From: Pseudomonadota bacterium
Lineage (GTDB): Bacteria; Pseudomonadota; Gammaproteobacteria; Xanthomonadales; Xanthomonadaceae
Direction of reading: 5' to 3'
DNA length: 5,867 nucleotides
NCBI GenBank assembly: GCA_023444765.1
Contig: JAEXLY010000041.1
Span: 1 to 5,867 of the forward strand
Shown: positions 1-5,867 of the stretch, in pieces
Numbering within the stretch: position 1 is the first letter of the stretch
Layout of the letters: each line of letters opens with the position of its first letter
Position numbers and translations under genes: made by a program
The notes under the pieces: model-generated
Told to the model about the DNA's origin: nothing
Database searches by the model: none
Seen by the model: the letters and a program-made list of their open reading frames with translations, nothing else

Positions 1-1581
1 GCGCATGCCGGTGGCGCAGGCGGCACGGGAAGCGGCGCCTCTCCCCGCGCAGGCGGCGACGGCCCTGGGTCCGCGGCGCCGATGGCGCCCGCTGCGCAGG
101 CTTCGCAACGCCCGCACACCGGCTGGCTGGGCGAGCCGCTCGAGGCGACGGCGGGCGACGACCAGGTCGCGACCGAGCAGCTGCAGCAGCTGCTGCAGAG
201 CCGCCGCGAACTGCTCGGCAAGCTCAGGCCGGCGGGGCGGCAGGCCTCGGGCCGGGTCATCGCCACCGAGGAAGTGTCCGCTGCCCTGGGACAGCTGCAG
301 GGCCAGGCGATGTCCGTCGCCGGCACGGCGAAGACCCTGGCGGACGTGAAACAGACCCTGCTGGCGCAGGCGCGCCAGCGCGCGGGCGTGAACGTCGAGC
401 TCTCGCCGCGCGACAACGACGCCTTCGAACTGCTCGGGATGCTGTTCAGCAACCTTGAGGAGGAGATCCGCCCCGAAGCGCCGGCCGCGGCACTGGTCAA
501 GCGCCTGCAGGTCCCGCTGCTGCGGGTGGCGCTCCAGGACAGCGCCTTCTTTGTGCGCAGCCGCCATCCGGCGCGGCAACTGCTCAACACGGTGGCCGAG
601 AGCGCTGCCAGATGGCTGGACGAGGCCGATTACGACCCCCAGTTCCTGGCCCCGCTGCAGAACGCGGTCAACCACGTCGTCGAGAAGTACGACGGCGACG
701 TCGAGGTCTTCAGCGCGTCCAACGAGCAACTGCAGACGCACCTGCAGGCGCAGGTCCGCAAGGCCGAAATGCTGGAACGCCGCCACGCCGAAGCGGCGCG
801 TGGCAAGGAGAAGCTGGAGGTCGCCAAGCTGCGCGCGGCCGAGGTGATGAACGAGGTGGTCGGCGACCAGCGACTGCCGCACTTCACCCGCGCCCTGCTC
901 AACCAGGCCTGGGCCGACGTGCTGACCCTCACTCTGCTGCGCCAGGGCGAAGGTTCGGATGCGTGGAACCGGCAACTCGATGCCACCGGCCGCATCGTCG
1001 AGGCCTGCACCCGCGAGGACGCGCCGCGCGACCAGGAACTGGTGGCGCATATCGAATCGGCGCTGGCGCAGGTGGGTTACCACGGCGACGAGGCCAGCGT
1101 CATCGCGCAGCGGCTGACCAGCAACCGGCCCGAAGAGTCGGACGACGATCCGGCCTCGCGGACCGAGCTGGCGATGAAGCTCAAGGCGCGCACCCGCCTG
1201 GGCGAAGACGCCGAACGCAAGAAGCCGGCGCTGCCGCCGCGCAGCGCCGAAGAGCAGGCCCGCTATGAACAGCTGCGCGTGCTGCCCTTCGGCACGTGGA
1301 TCGAGTTCACGACCAACCAGCAGGGCGACGTGGTGCGCCGGCGCCTGTCCTGGTACAGCCTGCTCACCGGCAATGCCCTGTTCGTCAACCATCGCGGCCA
1401 GCGCGTGGGCGAGCAGTCGCTCGACAGCGTCGCGCGCCTGCTCGCCTCGGGACAGGCGCGGATCGTCACCAGCGGCCAGGCCAGGCTCGTCGACCGCGCC
1501 TGGAACGCGGCGATGCACGCCCTGCGCAGCTTCGCCGGACTCGGCGAGCGTGACGACGAAGGCCCGGAGGCGCTGGCATGA
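1..1581 (+). CDS. DUF1631 family protein, C-terminal part (5' end outside window)
   Basis: The reading frame is open from the first base, so 526 residues plus stop are visible and the true start lies upstream. The ATG at 82 has no ribosome binding site and sits inside an Ala/Gly/Pro-rich linker (visible residues 1-45), so I do not take it as the start. Family hallmarks of DUF1631 are visible: the helical block with LQVPLLRVALQD (from residue 169), the HPARQLLN motif (from 189), a charged, probably coiled-coil stretch (about 240-285), and the LLNQAWADVLTLTLLRQG segment (about 298-316). After a polar linker, residues about 425-500 are predicted beta-rich and end the protein. The biochemical function of the family is not established. 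Some databases have labelled such proteins thymidine phosphorylase, which nothing here supports. The stop overlaps the start of the PilZ gene by 4 nt, which suggests joint function, possibly in c-di-GMP signalling (inference). Family assignment is confident; role is not. Confidence 0.88.
   Translation, partial: AHAGGAGGTGSGASPRAGGDGPGSAAPMAPAAQASQRPHTGWLGEPLEATAGDDQVATEQLQQLLQSRRELLGKLRPAGRQASGRVIATEEVSAALGQLQGQAMSVAGTAKTLADVKQTLLAQARQRAGVNVELSPRDNDAFELLGMLFSNLEEEIRPEAPAAALVKRLQVPLLRVALQDSAFFVRSRHPARQLLNTVAESAARWLDEADYDPQFLAPLQNAVNHVVEKYDGDVEVFSASNEQLQTHLQAQVRKAEMLERRHAEAARGKEKLEVAKLRAAEVMNEVVGDQRLPHFTRALLNQAWADVLTLTLLRQGEGSDAWNRQLDATGRIVEACTREDAPRDQELVAHIESALAQVGYHGDEASVIAQRLTSNRPEESDDDPASRTELAMKLKARTRLGEDAERKKPALPPRSAEEQARYEQLRVLPFGTWIEFTTNQQGDVVRRRLSWYSLLTGNALFVNHRGQRVGEQSLDSVARLLASGQARIVTSGQARLVDRAWNAAMHALRSFAGLGERDDEGPEALA
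1566..1570 (+). promoter_or_regulatory. Ribosome binding site of the PilZ gene
   Basis: A perfect GGAGG core lies 7 nt before the ATG at 1578, inside the last codons of the DUF1631 gene. It fixes the PilZ start and supports reinitiation or coupled translation at the ATGA overlap. Confidence 0.7.
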
Positions 1582-1925
1582 CCCAGGAATTCAGGCGCGC
1601 CAAGCGGCGCAAGGCCTCCGACACGATCCCGGTCACCGACGCGATGACCGAGCGCGTGATCGGCCGCATCGGCAACCTCTCGCAGACCGGCCTGCTGCTG
1701 ATCGCCAGCGAGCCGCTGGTGGACGACGCGCTGTACCAGTTGCAGTTCTCCCTGCCCCACGAACAGGGCCCGCTCCCGATCGATGTCGGCGCGCACCTGT
1801 TGTGGATGGACCATGCCAGCGCGCGCTCGCAGGTGTGGGCTGGCTTCCGCTTCATCGCCCTGCGCGTGGAACAGTCGCGCCGCCTGCGCAGCTGGATCGA
1901 GGCCCCGGGCAGCCACTACGAGTAG
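1578..1925 (+). CDS. Single-domain PilZ protein, predicted c-di-GMP receptor
   Basis: This 115-residue protein consists of almost nothing but one PilZ domain. The two c-di-GMP-binding signatures are both present. The first is the arginine-rich RxxxR element near the N-terminus (R6/R7 and R10/R11 in RRAKRR). The second is NxSxxG at residues 33-38 (NLSQTG), about 22 residues later. A later strand, VWAGFRFIAL (residues 87-96), fits the G-x-x-F strand that usually closes the PilZ barrel. By family knowledge such proteins are cytoplasmic adaptors that change partner behaviour on binding c-di-GMP, often in motility, adhesion or polysaccharide production. No output domain, signal peptide or membrane segment is present, so it must act through a partner. 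The best candidate is the DUF1631 protein encoded just upstream with a 4-nt overlap (inference). The start is supported by GGAGG at 1566-1570; later in-frame Met codons would remove the RxxxR motif. Binding is predicted, the target is unknown. Confidence 0.88.
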   Translation: MTQEFRRAKRRKASDTIPVTDAMTERVIGRIGNLSQTGLLLIASEPLVDDALYQLQFSLPHEQGPLPIDVGAHLLWMDHASARSQVWAGFRFIALRVEQSRRLRSWIEAPGSHYE

Positions 1926-1961
1926 CGCGCAGCCGGCTCCCCGACGGGCCATGGAGGGCCC

Positions 1962-1990
1962 CCGGCCGCCACCCCGGTCGCTGCGGCCGG
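1962..1990. repeat. Inverted repeat after the PilZ gene
   Basis: Eight-base arms at 1962-1969 and 1983-1990 are perfectly complementary around a 13-nt loop, 36 nt past the PilZ stop. A smaller 5-bp stem (1946-1950/1957-1961) precedes it. No T-run follows, so it is not a classical Rho-independent terminator. It could end or stabilise the DUF1631-PilZ transcript, or be a chance result of high GC. Confidence 0.4.
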
Positions 1991-2007
1991 AGTATGGCGG
2001 GTCGCAC

Positions 2008-2031
2008 CGCCGCGCTCCCTGCAGCGCGGCG
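2008..2031. repeat. Inverted repeat in front of pepQ
   Basis: Perfect 9-base arms at 2008-2016 and 2023-2031 enclose a 6-nt spacer (CCCTGC). It ends 44 nt before the chosen pepQ start. It lacks a following T-run of terminator quality (only TTGCTTG follows). It overlaps where a -35 box would lie for the promoter candidate ending at 2047, so an operator-like role is possible. A terminator for the upstream pair is the alternative. Confidence 0.45.
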
Positions 2032-2047
2032 TTGCTTGCGGCAGAAT
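2019..2047 (+). promoter_or_regulatory. Weak sigma70-like promoter candidate for pepQ
   Basis: CAGAAT at 2042-2047 matches 4 of 6 positions of the -10 consensus in an otherwise very GC-rich gap. The expected -35 position (about 2019-2024, CTGCAG) matches poorly. Transcription would begin near 2054-2056, leaving about 20 nt of leader before the ATG at 2076. It would also place the upstream ATG at 2046 inside the -10 box, arguing against that codon as the start. This is a by-eye call with low certainty. Confidence 0.25.
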
Positions 2048-2075
2048 GACGGCAATCTCCGTGCCGATTCCCCCG

Positions 2076-3404
2076 ATGTCCACTGCCGCCACGCTCTATC
2101 CCGACCATCTCGCCACCCTGCAGGCGCGGACTGCGACCGCGCTCGAGCGCGGCGGGTTCGACCACCTGGTGGTGCCCAGCGGCACGGCGCATTACCAGGT
2201 CTTCGACGACCGCGACTATCCCTACGCCGTCAATCCGCAGTTCAAGCACTGGCTGCCGCTGACGCGCAATCCGGGCAGCTGGATCGTCGCGACGCCCGGG
2301 CAGAAGCCGAAGCTGGTGTACCTGCAGCCGCGCGACTACTGGCACGTGGTGCCGCAGGCGCCGGAGGGCTATTGGGTCGATCACTTCCAGATCGTGGTCA
2401 TCCGCAAGGCCGAGGACGCGCTGAAGCACCTGCCACGCAACGCGCAGCGATGCGCAGTACTTGGCGAGGCGCAGAGCGCGATCGGCAAGTACGGCGCGTT
2501 CACGCCCAACAATCCCCGGCCGGTGCTCGACTACCTCGAGTACCACCGCGCGTTCAAGACCCCGTACGAGATCGAGATGCTGCGCGAGGCCACCCGTCGC
2601 GGCGTGCGTGCGCACCTGGCCGCCGAGCGCGCCTTCCGCGGCGGCGCCAGCGAGTTCGGCATCCACCTGTCCTACTGCCAGGCCGCCGGGCAGGATGCGG
2701 GCGAACTGCCCTACTCCAACATCGTCGCGCTCAACGAGCACGGCGCGGTACTGCATTACACCGAGCTCGATCGCGTGCCGCCCAGGCCCGCGCGCAGCTT
2801 CCTGCTCGATGCCGGCGCCAGCCACGGCGGCTATGCCTGCGACATCACCCGCACCCACGCAGCGGAGTCCGGCGGCGATTTCCAGGCGCTGATCGATGCA
2901 GTGGACCACGCCGAGCAGGCGCTGTGCGCGCAGGTGCGCGCCGGCGTCGACTACCGCCAGCTGCATCTGGATGCGCACCTGGCGCTCGCCGGCATCCTGA
3001 AGGACGCGGGCATCATCACCGTGCAACCCGAGGAGGCGGTGGCGACGGGCGTGAGCAGCGCGTTCTTCCCCCATGGCATCGGCCACGGCCTGGGCCTGCA
3101 GGTGCACGACGTGGCGGGTTTCGCTGCCTCCGACCGCGGCGGCACCATCGCCAAACCCGAAGGCCATCCCTACCTGCGGCTCACCCGGACCCTCGAGCCG
3201 GGCTTCGTGGTCACGATCGAGCCGGGGATCTACTTCATCGACATGCTGCTGGAAGACCTCAAGGCCGCGGGCCGTGGCGGCAGCGTGGACTGGAATCGCG
3301 TCGATGCGTTCCGCCCCTTCGGCGGAATCCGTATCGAGGACAACGTGGTCTGCACGGACGGCGAGCCGCTCAACCTGACGCGCGAGGCGTTCGCCGCCGG
3401 CTGA
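2076..3404 (+). CDS. pepQ: Xaa-Pro dipeptidase (prolidase) PepQ
   Basis: This cytoplasmic metallopeptidase of the M24B family cleaves dipeptides with C-terminal proline, finishing the breakdown of proline-containing peptides. From the ATG at 2076 it is 442 residues, against 443 in E. coli PepQ. The binuclear metal ligands are all present: D245 (LLDAG), D256 (CDITRT), H337 (PHGIGH), E382 (TIEPGIYF) and E421 (GIRIEDNV). These lie within one or two positions of the E. coli ligands 246, 257, 339, 384 and 423 as I recall them. H344 of the VHD motif is also kept. The N-terminal domain (about 1-150) carries the PepQ-type NPQFKHW motif; the pita-bread catalytic domain follows from about residue 155. 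An in-frame ATG at 2046 would add ten residues, but MSTAATLYPDHLATLQ from 2076 aligns with the E. coli N-terminus, so I prefer it. Neither start has a clear Shine-Dalgarno sequence. Gaps of 150 and 351 nt on either side suggest its own transcription unit. Confidence 0.95.
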   Translation: MSTAATLYPDHLATLQARTATALERGGFDHLVVPSGTAHYQVFDDRDYPYAVNPQFKHWLPLTRNPGSWIVATPGQKPKLVYLQPRDYWHVVPQAPEGYWVDHFQIVVIRKAEDALKHLPRNAQRCAVLGEAQSAIGKYGAFTPNNPRPVLDYLEYHRAFKTPYEIEMLREATRRGVRAHLAAERAFRGGASEFGIHLSYCQAAGQDAGELPYSNIVALNEHGAVLHYTELDRVPPRPARSFLLDAGASHGGYACDITRTHAAESGGDFQALIDAVDHAEQALCAQVRAGVDYRQLHLDAHLALAGILKDAGIITVQPEEAVATGVSSAFFPHGIGHGLGLQVHDVAGFAASDRGGTIAKPEGHPYLRLTRTLEPGFVVTIEPGIYFIDMLLEDLKAAGRGGSVDWNRVDAFRPFGGIRIEDNVVCTDGEPLNLTREAFAAG

Positions 3405-3412
3405 TCGCGCAG

Positions 3413-3491
3413 CGCCCGGCCGGGCGGTGCGGTTCGCGCCGCTCCCGTGCCTTGCGTGCACGATCGGCCGTCCGACGGCACGGGCCGGAGC
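3413..3491. repeat. Structured region downstream of pepQ
   Basis: A perfect 14-nt palindrome (3413-3426) begins 8 nt after the pepQ stop. It is followed by perfect 8-base arms at 3444-3451 and 3477-3484. That hairpin can be lengthened past a short bulge by 3441-3445 with 3487-3491. Inside the loop is another 8-nt palindrome (3455-3462). There is no T-run, so if it ends the pepQ transcript it would do so by another route, for example as a 3'-end stabiliser after Rho termination. Confidence 0.45.
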
Positions 3492-3551
3492 GATACAGCG
3501 ACTGCCACCACGCCGCGAAGGGCGCCGCGCGGACATCTCGCAGCGCGCCCA

Positions 3552-3577
3552 GGCCGGGATGCTCCGCCGTCCCGGCC
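3552..3577. repeat. Inverted repeat in the pepQ-hppA gap
   Basis: Perfect 8-base arms lie at 3552-3559 and 3570-3577 with a 10-nt loop. No T-run follows. It lies about 100 nt before the hppA promoter candidate. Function is unknown and chance is possible at this GC content. Confidence 0.4.
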
Positions 3578-3653
3578 GCATCCCCAGGCACGCTGGAAGC
3601 GTCGCATGGCATGGCCCATACGGCACTTGCCGTGCTGCAACATCGTCCGCCCG

Positions 3654-3669
3654 CAAAATCGGTAAGAAT
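3654..3669 (+). promoter_or_regulatory. Candidate -10 region for hppA
   Basis: This is the only A-rich patch in the gap. Two overlapping possibilities each match 4 of 6 positions of the -10 consensus: CAAAAT at 3654-3659 and AAGAAT at 3664-3669. No convincing -35 sits at 16-18 nt; TTGCCG at 3627-3632 is 21 nt upstream of the first box, which is too far. Use of either box would start transcription near 3666-3676, beside the palindrome at 3674-3692. Confidence 0.3.
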
Positions 3670-3673
3670 CGGT

Positions 3674-3692
3674 TCACCGGCCGGGCCGGTGA
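3674..3692. repeat. Near-perfect 19-nt palindrome upstream of hppA, possible operator
   Basis: Arms 3674-3682 and 3684-3692 are exactly complementary over 9 bases around a single central G (TCACCGGCC-G-GGCCGGTGA). It ends 63 nt before the hppA ATG and lies next to the candidate -10 boxes, a usual place for a repressor operator. With only one central base it suits a dimeric DNA-binding protein better than an RNA hairpin. No regulator can be named from the sequence. Confidence 0.45.
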
Positions 3693-3746
3693 TGGTGGCC
3701 GTGCCCCGCCCGGATTCCGTGTCTCTTCACGCTCCACTTTTCCGGG

Positions 3747-3751
3747 GGAGG
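3747..3751 (+). promoter_or_regulatory. Ribosome binding site of hppA
   Basis: GGAGG within a G-rich run (3744-3752) sits 4 nt before the ATG at 3756. It is the strongest Shine-Dalgarno-like match in the gap and fixes the hppA start. Confidence 0.75.
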
Positions 3752-3755
3752 GTTC

Positions 3756-5786
3756 ATGCTCGAGCAGTACGGTTTGGCGCTGGCACTGGTGTGCGCAGCG
3801 GTGGCGATCGTCTACGGCATCGTCCAGACGCAGTGGATCAACCGGCAGCCTGCCGGCAACGAACGCATGCAGCAGATCGCCGGCGCGATCCAGGAAGGGG
3901 CACGCGCCTACCTCAACCGCCAGTACCTGACCATCGGCATCGCCGGCGCGGTGCTGTTCGTGCTGGTCGGCCTGTTCCTCGACTGGTACACGGCGATCGG
4001 CTTCCTGCTCGGCGCTGTCCTCTCGGGCGCGGCCGGCTACATCGGCATGAACGTTTCGGTGCGTGCCAACGTGCGCACGGCGGAAGCGGCGCGCAAGGGC
4101 ATGGGTCCGGCGATGGACGTCGCCTTCAAGGGAGGTGCCATCACCGGCATGCTGGTCGTCGGCCTCGGCCTGCTCGGCGTGGCCGGCTACTGGGCGGTAC
4201 TGAACTTCGGCTTCGGCCTGCCGACCGCGGACGTGCTGCACGCACTGGTCGGCGTGGCGTTCGGCTCATCGCTGATCTCCATCTTCGCGCGCCTGGGCGG
4301 CGGCATCTTCACCAAGGGCGCGGACGTGGGCGCCGACCTCGTGGGCAAGGTCGAGGCCGGCATTCCCGAGGACGACCCGCGAAACCCCGCGGTGATCGCC
4401 GACAACGTGGGCGACAACGTCGGAGACTGCGCCGGCATGGCCGCCGACCTGTTCGAGACCTATGCGGTCACCGTGATCGCGACGATGCTGCTGGGCTACC
4501 TGATGGTCGGCGAAGTGGGCAGCAACGGCGTGCTGTATCCGCTGGTGCTGGGCGGGGTGTCGATCATCGCCTCGATCATCGGCGCGTTCTTCGTGAAGGT
4601 GAAGACCGGCGGCTCGATCATGGGCGCGCTGTACAAGGGCGTGATCGTGTCCGGCGTGCTGGCGGCGATCGCCTACTTCCCGATCACCCGTGAACTGATG
4701 GCGACCAACAGCCACGGCGCGATGAACATCTACTGGTGCGCGCTGATCGGCCTGGCGCTCACCGGCGCGATCGTGTGGATCACCGAGTACTACACCGGCA
4801 CCCAGTACGGTCCGGTCAAGCATGTGGCGCAGGCCTCCACCACCGGCCATGGCACCAACATCATCGCCGGCCTCGGCGTGTCGATGAAGTCCACGGCGCT
4901 GCCGGTGATCGCCGTGTGTGCGGCGATCTGGGCCTGCTACGCGCTCGGCGGGCTGTATGGCATCGCGATCGCGGCCACCGCCATGCTGTCGATGGCCGGC
5001 ATGATCGTGGCGCTGGACGCCTACGGGCCGATCACCGACAACGCCGGCGGCATCGCCGAGATGGCGGAGCTTCCGCCGGAAGTGCGCGACGTCACCGATC
5101 CGCTCGACGCGGTCGGCAACACCACCAAGGCGGTGACCAAGGGCTATGCGATCGGCTCGGCGGCACTGGCCGCGCTGGTGCTGTTCGCCGACTACACCCA
5201 CAACCTCGAGGCGGCCAACCCGGGCACCACATTCGCGTTCGACCTGTCCGACCACCGGGTGATCATCGGCCTGCTGATCGGCGGCCTGATCCCCTACCTG
5301 TTCGGCGCCATGGCGATGGAAGCGGTCGGCCGCGCCGCCGGCAGCGTGGTCGAGGAAGTGCGTCGCCAGTTCCGCGAGATCGCGGGCATCATGACCGGCG
5401 AGGCCAAGCCGCAATACGACCGCGCGGTCGACATGCTCACCCGTTCGGCGATCAAGGAGATGATCGTCCCCTCGCTGTTGCCGGTGGTGGTGCCCATCAT
5501 CGTCGGTCTCCTGCTGGGGCCCGAGGCGCTGGGCGGCCTGCTGATCGGCACCATCGTCACCGGCCTGTTCGTCGCGATCTCGATGACCACCGGCGGCGGC
5601 GCTTGGGACAACGCCAAGAAATACATCGAGGACGGCAACTTCGGCGGCAAGGGTTCGGAGGCGCACAAGGCTTCGGTGACCGGCGATACGGTCGGCGATC
5701 CCTACAAGGACACGGCCGGCCCGGCGATCAACCCGCTGATCAAGATCATCAACATCGTCGCCCTGTTGCTGGTACCGCTGCTCTAG
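3756..5786 (+). CDS. hppA: Membrane-bound proton-translocating pyrophosphatase, K+-independent type
   Basis: This integral membrane enzyme hydrolyses pyrophosphate and uses the energy to move protons across the inner membrane. Its 676 residues match the usual bacterial length. Many hydrophobic segments span the whole chain, starting with residues 5-23, as expected for the roughly 16-helix fold. Family motifs are complete: the substrate-site D-x7-K-x-E (D190 to E200), DNVGDNVGD (216-224), DNAGG (428-432), the GGGAWDNAKK loop (613-622) and GDTVGDPYKDTAGP (643-656). The glutamate in DLFETY (E234) occupies the position used for ion gating in bacterial members. In GNTTKAVTKG the residues K458 and T461 replace the alanine and glycine/alanine of K+-dependent enzymes, so K+-independent proton pumping is predicted. 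The start is set by GGAGG at 3747-3751. It is preceded by a 351-nt gap and followed by a terminator, so it is probably monocistronic. No truncation or frameshift is seen. Confidence 0.97.
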   Translation: MLEQYGLALALVCAAVAIVYGIVQTQWINRQPAGNERMQQIAGAIQEGARAYLNRQYLTIGIAGAVLFVLVGLFLDWYTAIGFLLGAVLSGAAGYIGMNVSVRANVRTAEAARKGMGPAMDVAFKGGAITGMLVVGLGLLGVAGYWAVLNFGFGLPTADVLHALVGVAFGSSLISIFARLGGGIFTKGADVGADLVGKVEAGIPEDDPRNPAVIADNVGDNVGDCAGMAADLFETYAVTVIATMLLGYLMVGEVGSNGVLYPLVLGGVSIIASIIGAFFVKVKTGGSIMGALYKGVIVSGVLAAIAYFPITRELMATNSHGAMNIYWCALIGLALTGAIVWITEYYTGTQYGPVKHVAQASTTGHGTNIIAGLGVSMKSTALPVIAVCAAIWACYALGGLYGIAIAATAMLSMAGMIVALDAYGPITDNAGGIAEMAELPPEVRDVTDPLDAVGNTTKAVTKGYAIGSAALAALVLFADYTHNLEAANPGTTFAFDLSDHRVIIGLLIGGLIPYLFGAMAMEAVGRAAGSVVEEVRRQFREIAGIMTGEAKPQYDRAVDMLTRSAIKEMIVPSLLPVVVPIIVGLLLGPEALGGLLIGTIVTGLFVAISMTTGGGAWDNAKKYIEDGNFGGKGSEAHKASVTGDTVGDPYKDTAGPAINPLIKIINIVALLLVPLL

Positions 5787-5808
5787 GGCAGCGCGGCACC
5801 TTGCCGGG

Positions 5809-5834
5809 AAGGGCGGCCACTGGCCGCCCTTTTT
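5809..5834 (+). terminator. Rho-independent terminator of hppA
   Basis: A 10-bp stem pairs 5809-5818 with 5822-5831 around a 3-nt loop; it is GC-rich (GGGCGGCC core) with A-T pairs at the base. It is followed directly by a T-run (5830-5834). It begins 22 nt after the hppA stop. The reverse strand has no T-run beyond the stem, so it works for + strand transcripts only. The last 33 nt of the window (5835-5867) show nothing recognisable. Confidence 0.9.
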
Positions 5835-5867
5835 CGTGCGGGCTCCCATCCGGCCGCGGGTACGCCC

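Larger units (their letters stand above)
3405..3755. other. Gene-free 351-nt gap between pepQ and hppA, rich in inverted repeats
   Basis: No reading frame here has a credible start, ribosome binding site or recognisable protein. The open frames on both strands look like by-products of high GC. The gap holds a palindrome just after pepQ (3413-3426), two long-arm inverted repeats (3444-3484, 3552-3577), a short A-rich patch (3654-3669) and a palindrome (3674-3692) before the hppA ribosome binding site. No tRNA or known riboswitch pattern is visible. An unannotated small RNA cannot be excluded. Confidence 0.6.

Noticed and set aside
82..84. ATG as the start of the DUF1631 gene
   Set aside because: There is no Shine-Dalgarno sequence, the frame stays open to base 1, and family members are longer than the product from this codon, so the gene is cut by the window edge.
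181..198. Perfect 18-nt palindrome built from CAG/CTG units
   Set aside because: It lies inside the DUF1631 gene and is fully explained by Leu and Gln codons (LQQLLQ) in a helical stretch; no regulatory role needs to be assumed.
1946..1961. Short 5-bp stem just after the PilZ gene as a terminator
   Set aside because: The stem is too short and no T-run follows; it is within chance expectation at this GC content.
3427..3930. 167-codon open frame spanning the pepQ-hppA gap and entering hppA
   Set aside because: It has no ribosome binding site, its composition is Arg/Ser/Pro-rich, and its last third lies out of frame over well-conserved hppA coding sequence.
1263..4241. 992-codon open frame on the - strand crossing the PilZ gene, pepQ and part of hppA
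   Set aside because: It is antisense to three recognisable genes, has low-complexity Arg/His/Ala/Gly-rich composition, and matches no family I know. Long antisense open frames are normal where codon third positions are almost all G or C.
1265..4693. 1142-codon open frame on the + strand in a different frame from pepQ and hppA
   Set aside because: It overlaps clear genes in other frames, is Arg/Ala/Pro-rich throughout, shows no domain and crosses intergenic gaps, so it is a high-GC artefact.
4266..5849. 527-codon open frame antisense to hppA
   Set aside because: It mirrors the hppA codons (His/Asp/Arg/Gly-rich product), has no homologue I recognise, and begins within the terminator region.

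Overview
The window is high-GC DNA (roughly 70% by eye) carrying four protein-coding genes, all on the + strand. Codon third positions are strongly G/C-biased. Gene content and protein similarity point to a gammaproteobacterium of the Xanthomonadaceae/Lysobacteraceae type (Lysobacter, Luteimonas, Xanthomonas and relatives). That placement is an inference from recalled family resemblance, not from a database search. No mobile element, CRISPR array, tRNA or rRNA is visible, and the region reads as ordinary chromosomal core.

Layout. (1) Positions 1-1581 hold the 3' part of a DUF1631-family gene whose start lies before the window. (2) Its stop codon overlaps (ATGA) the start of a small single-domain PilZ gene, 1578-1925, with intact c-di-GMP-binding motifs. 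(3) A gap of about 150 nt with two inverted repeats and a weak promoter candidate leads to pepQ, 2076-3404, the Xaa-Pro dipeptidase, with all five metal ligands present. (4) A gap of 351 nt without a credible gene contains several inverted repeats, including a 9-bp-arm near-perfect palindrome 63 nt before the next start codon. (5) hppA, 3756-5786, encodes a complete membrane-bound proton-pumping pyrophosphatase with the lysine/threonine signature of the K+-independent subfamily. It ends in a strong Rho-independent terminator at 5809-5834.

How the genes relate. DUF1631 and PilZ form a translationally coupled pair and probably act together, plausibly as a c-di-GMP-responsive module; this is inference. 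pepQ (peptide recycling) and hppA (energy conservation from pyrophosphate) look like separately transcribed housekeeping genes. I found no convincing new system. The points most worth checking are the DUF1631-PilZ pair, including a possible degenerate PilZ-like barrel at the DUF1631 C-terminus, and the palindromes in front of pepQ and hppA.
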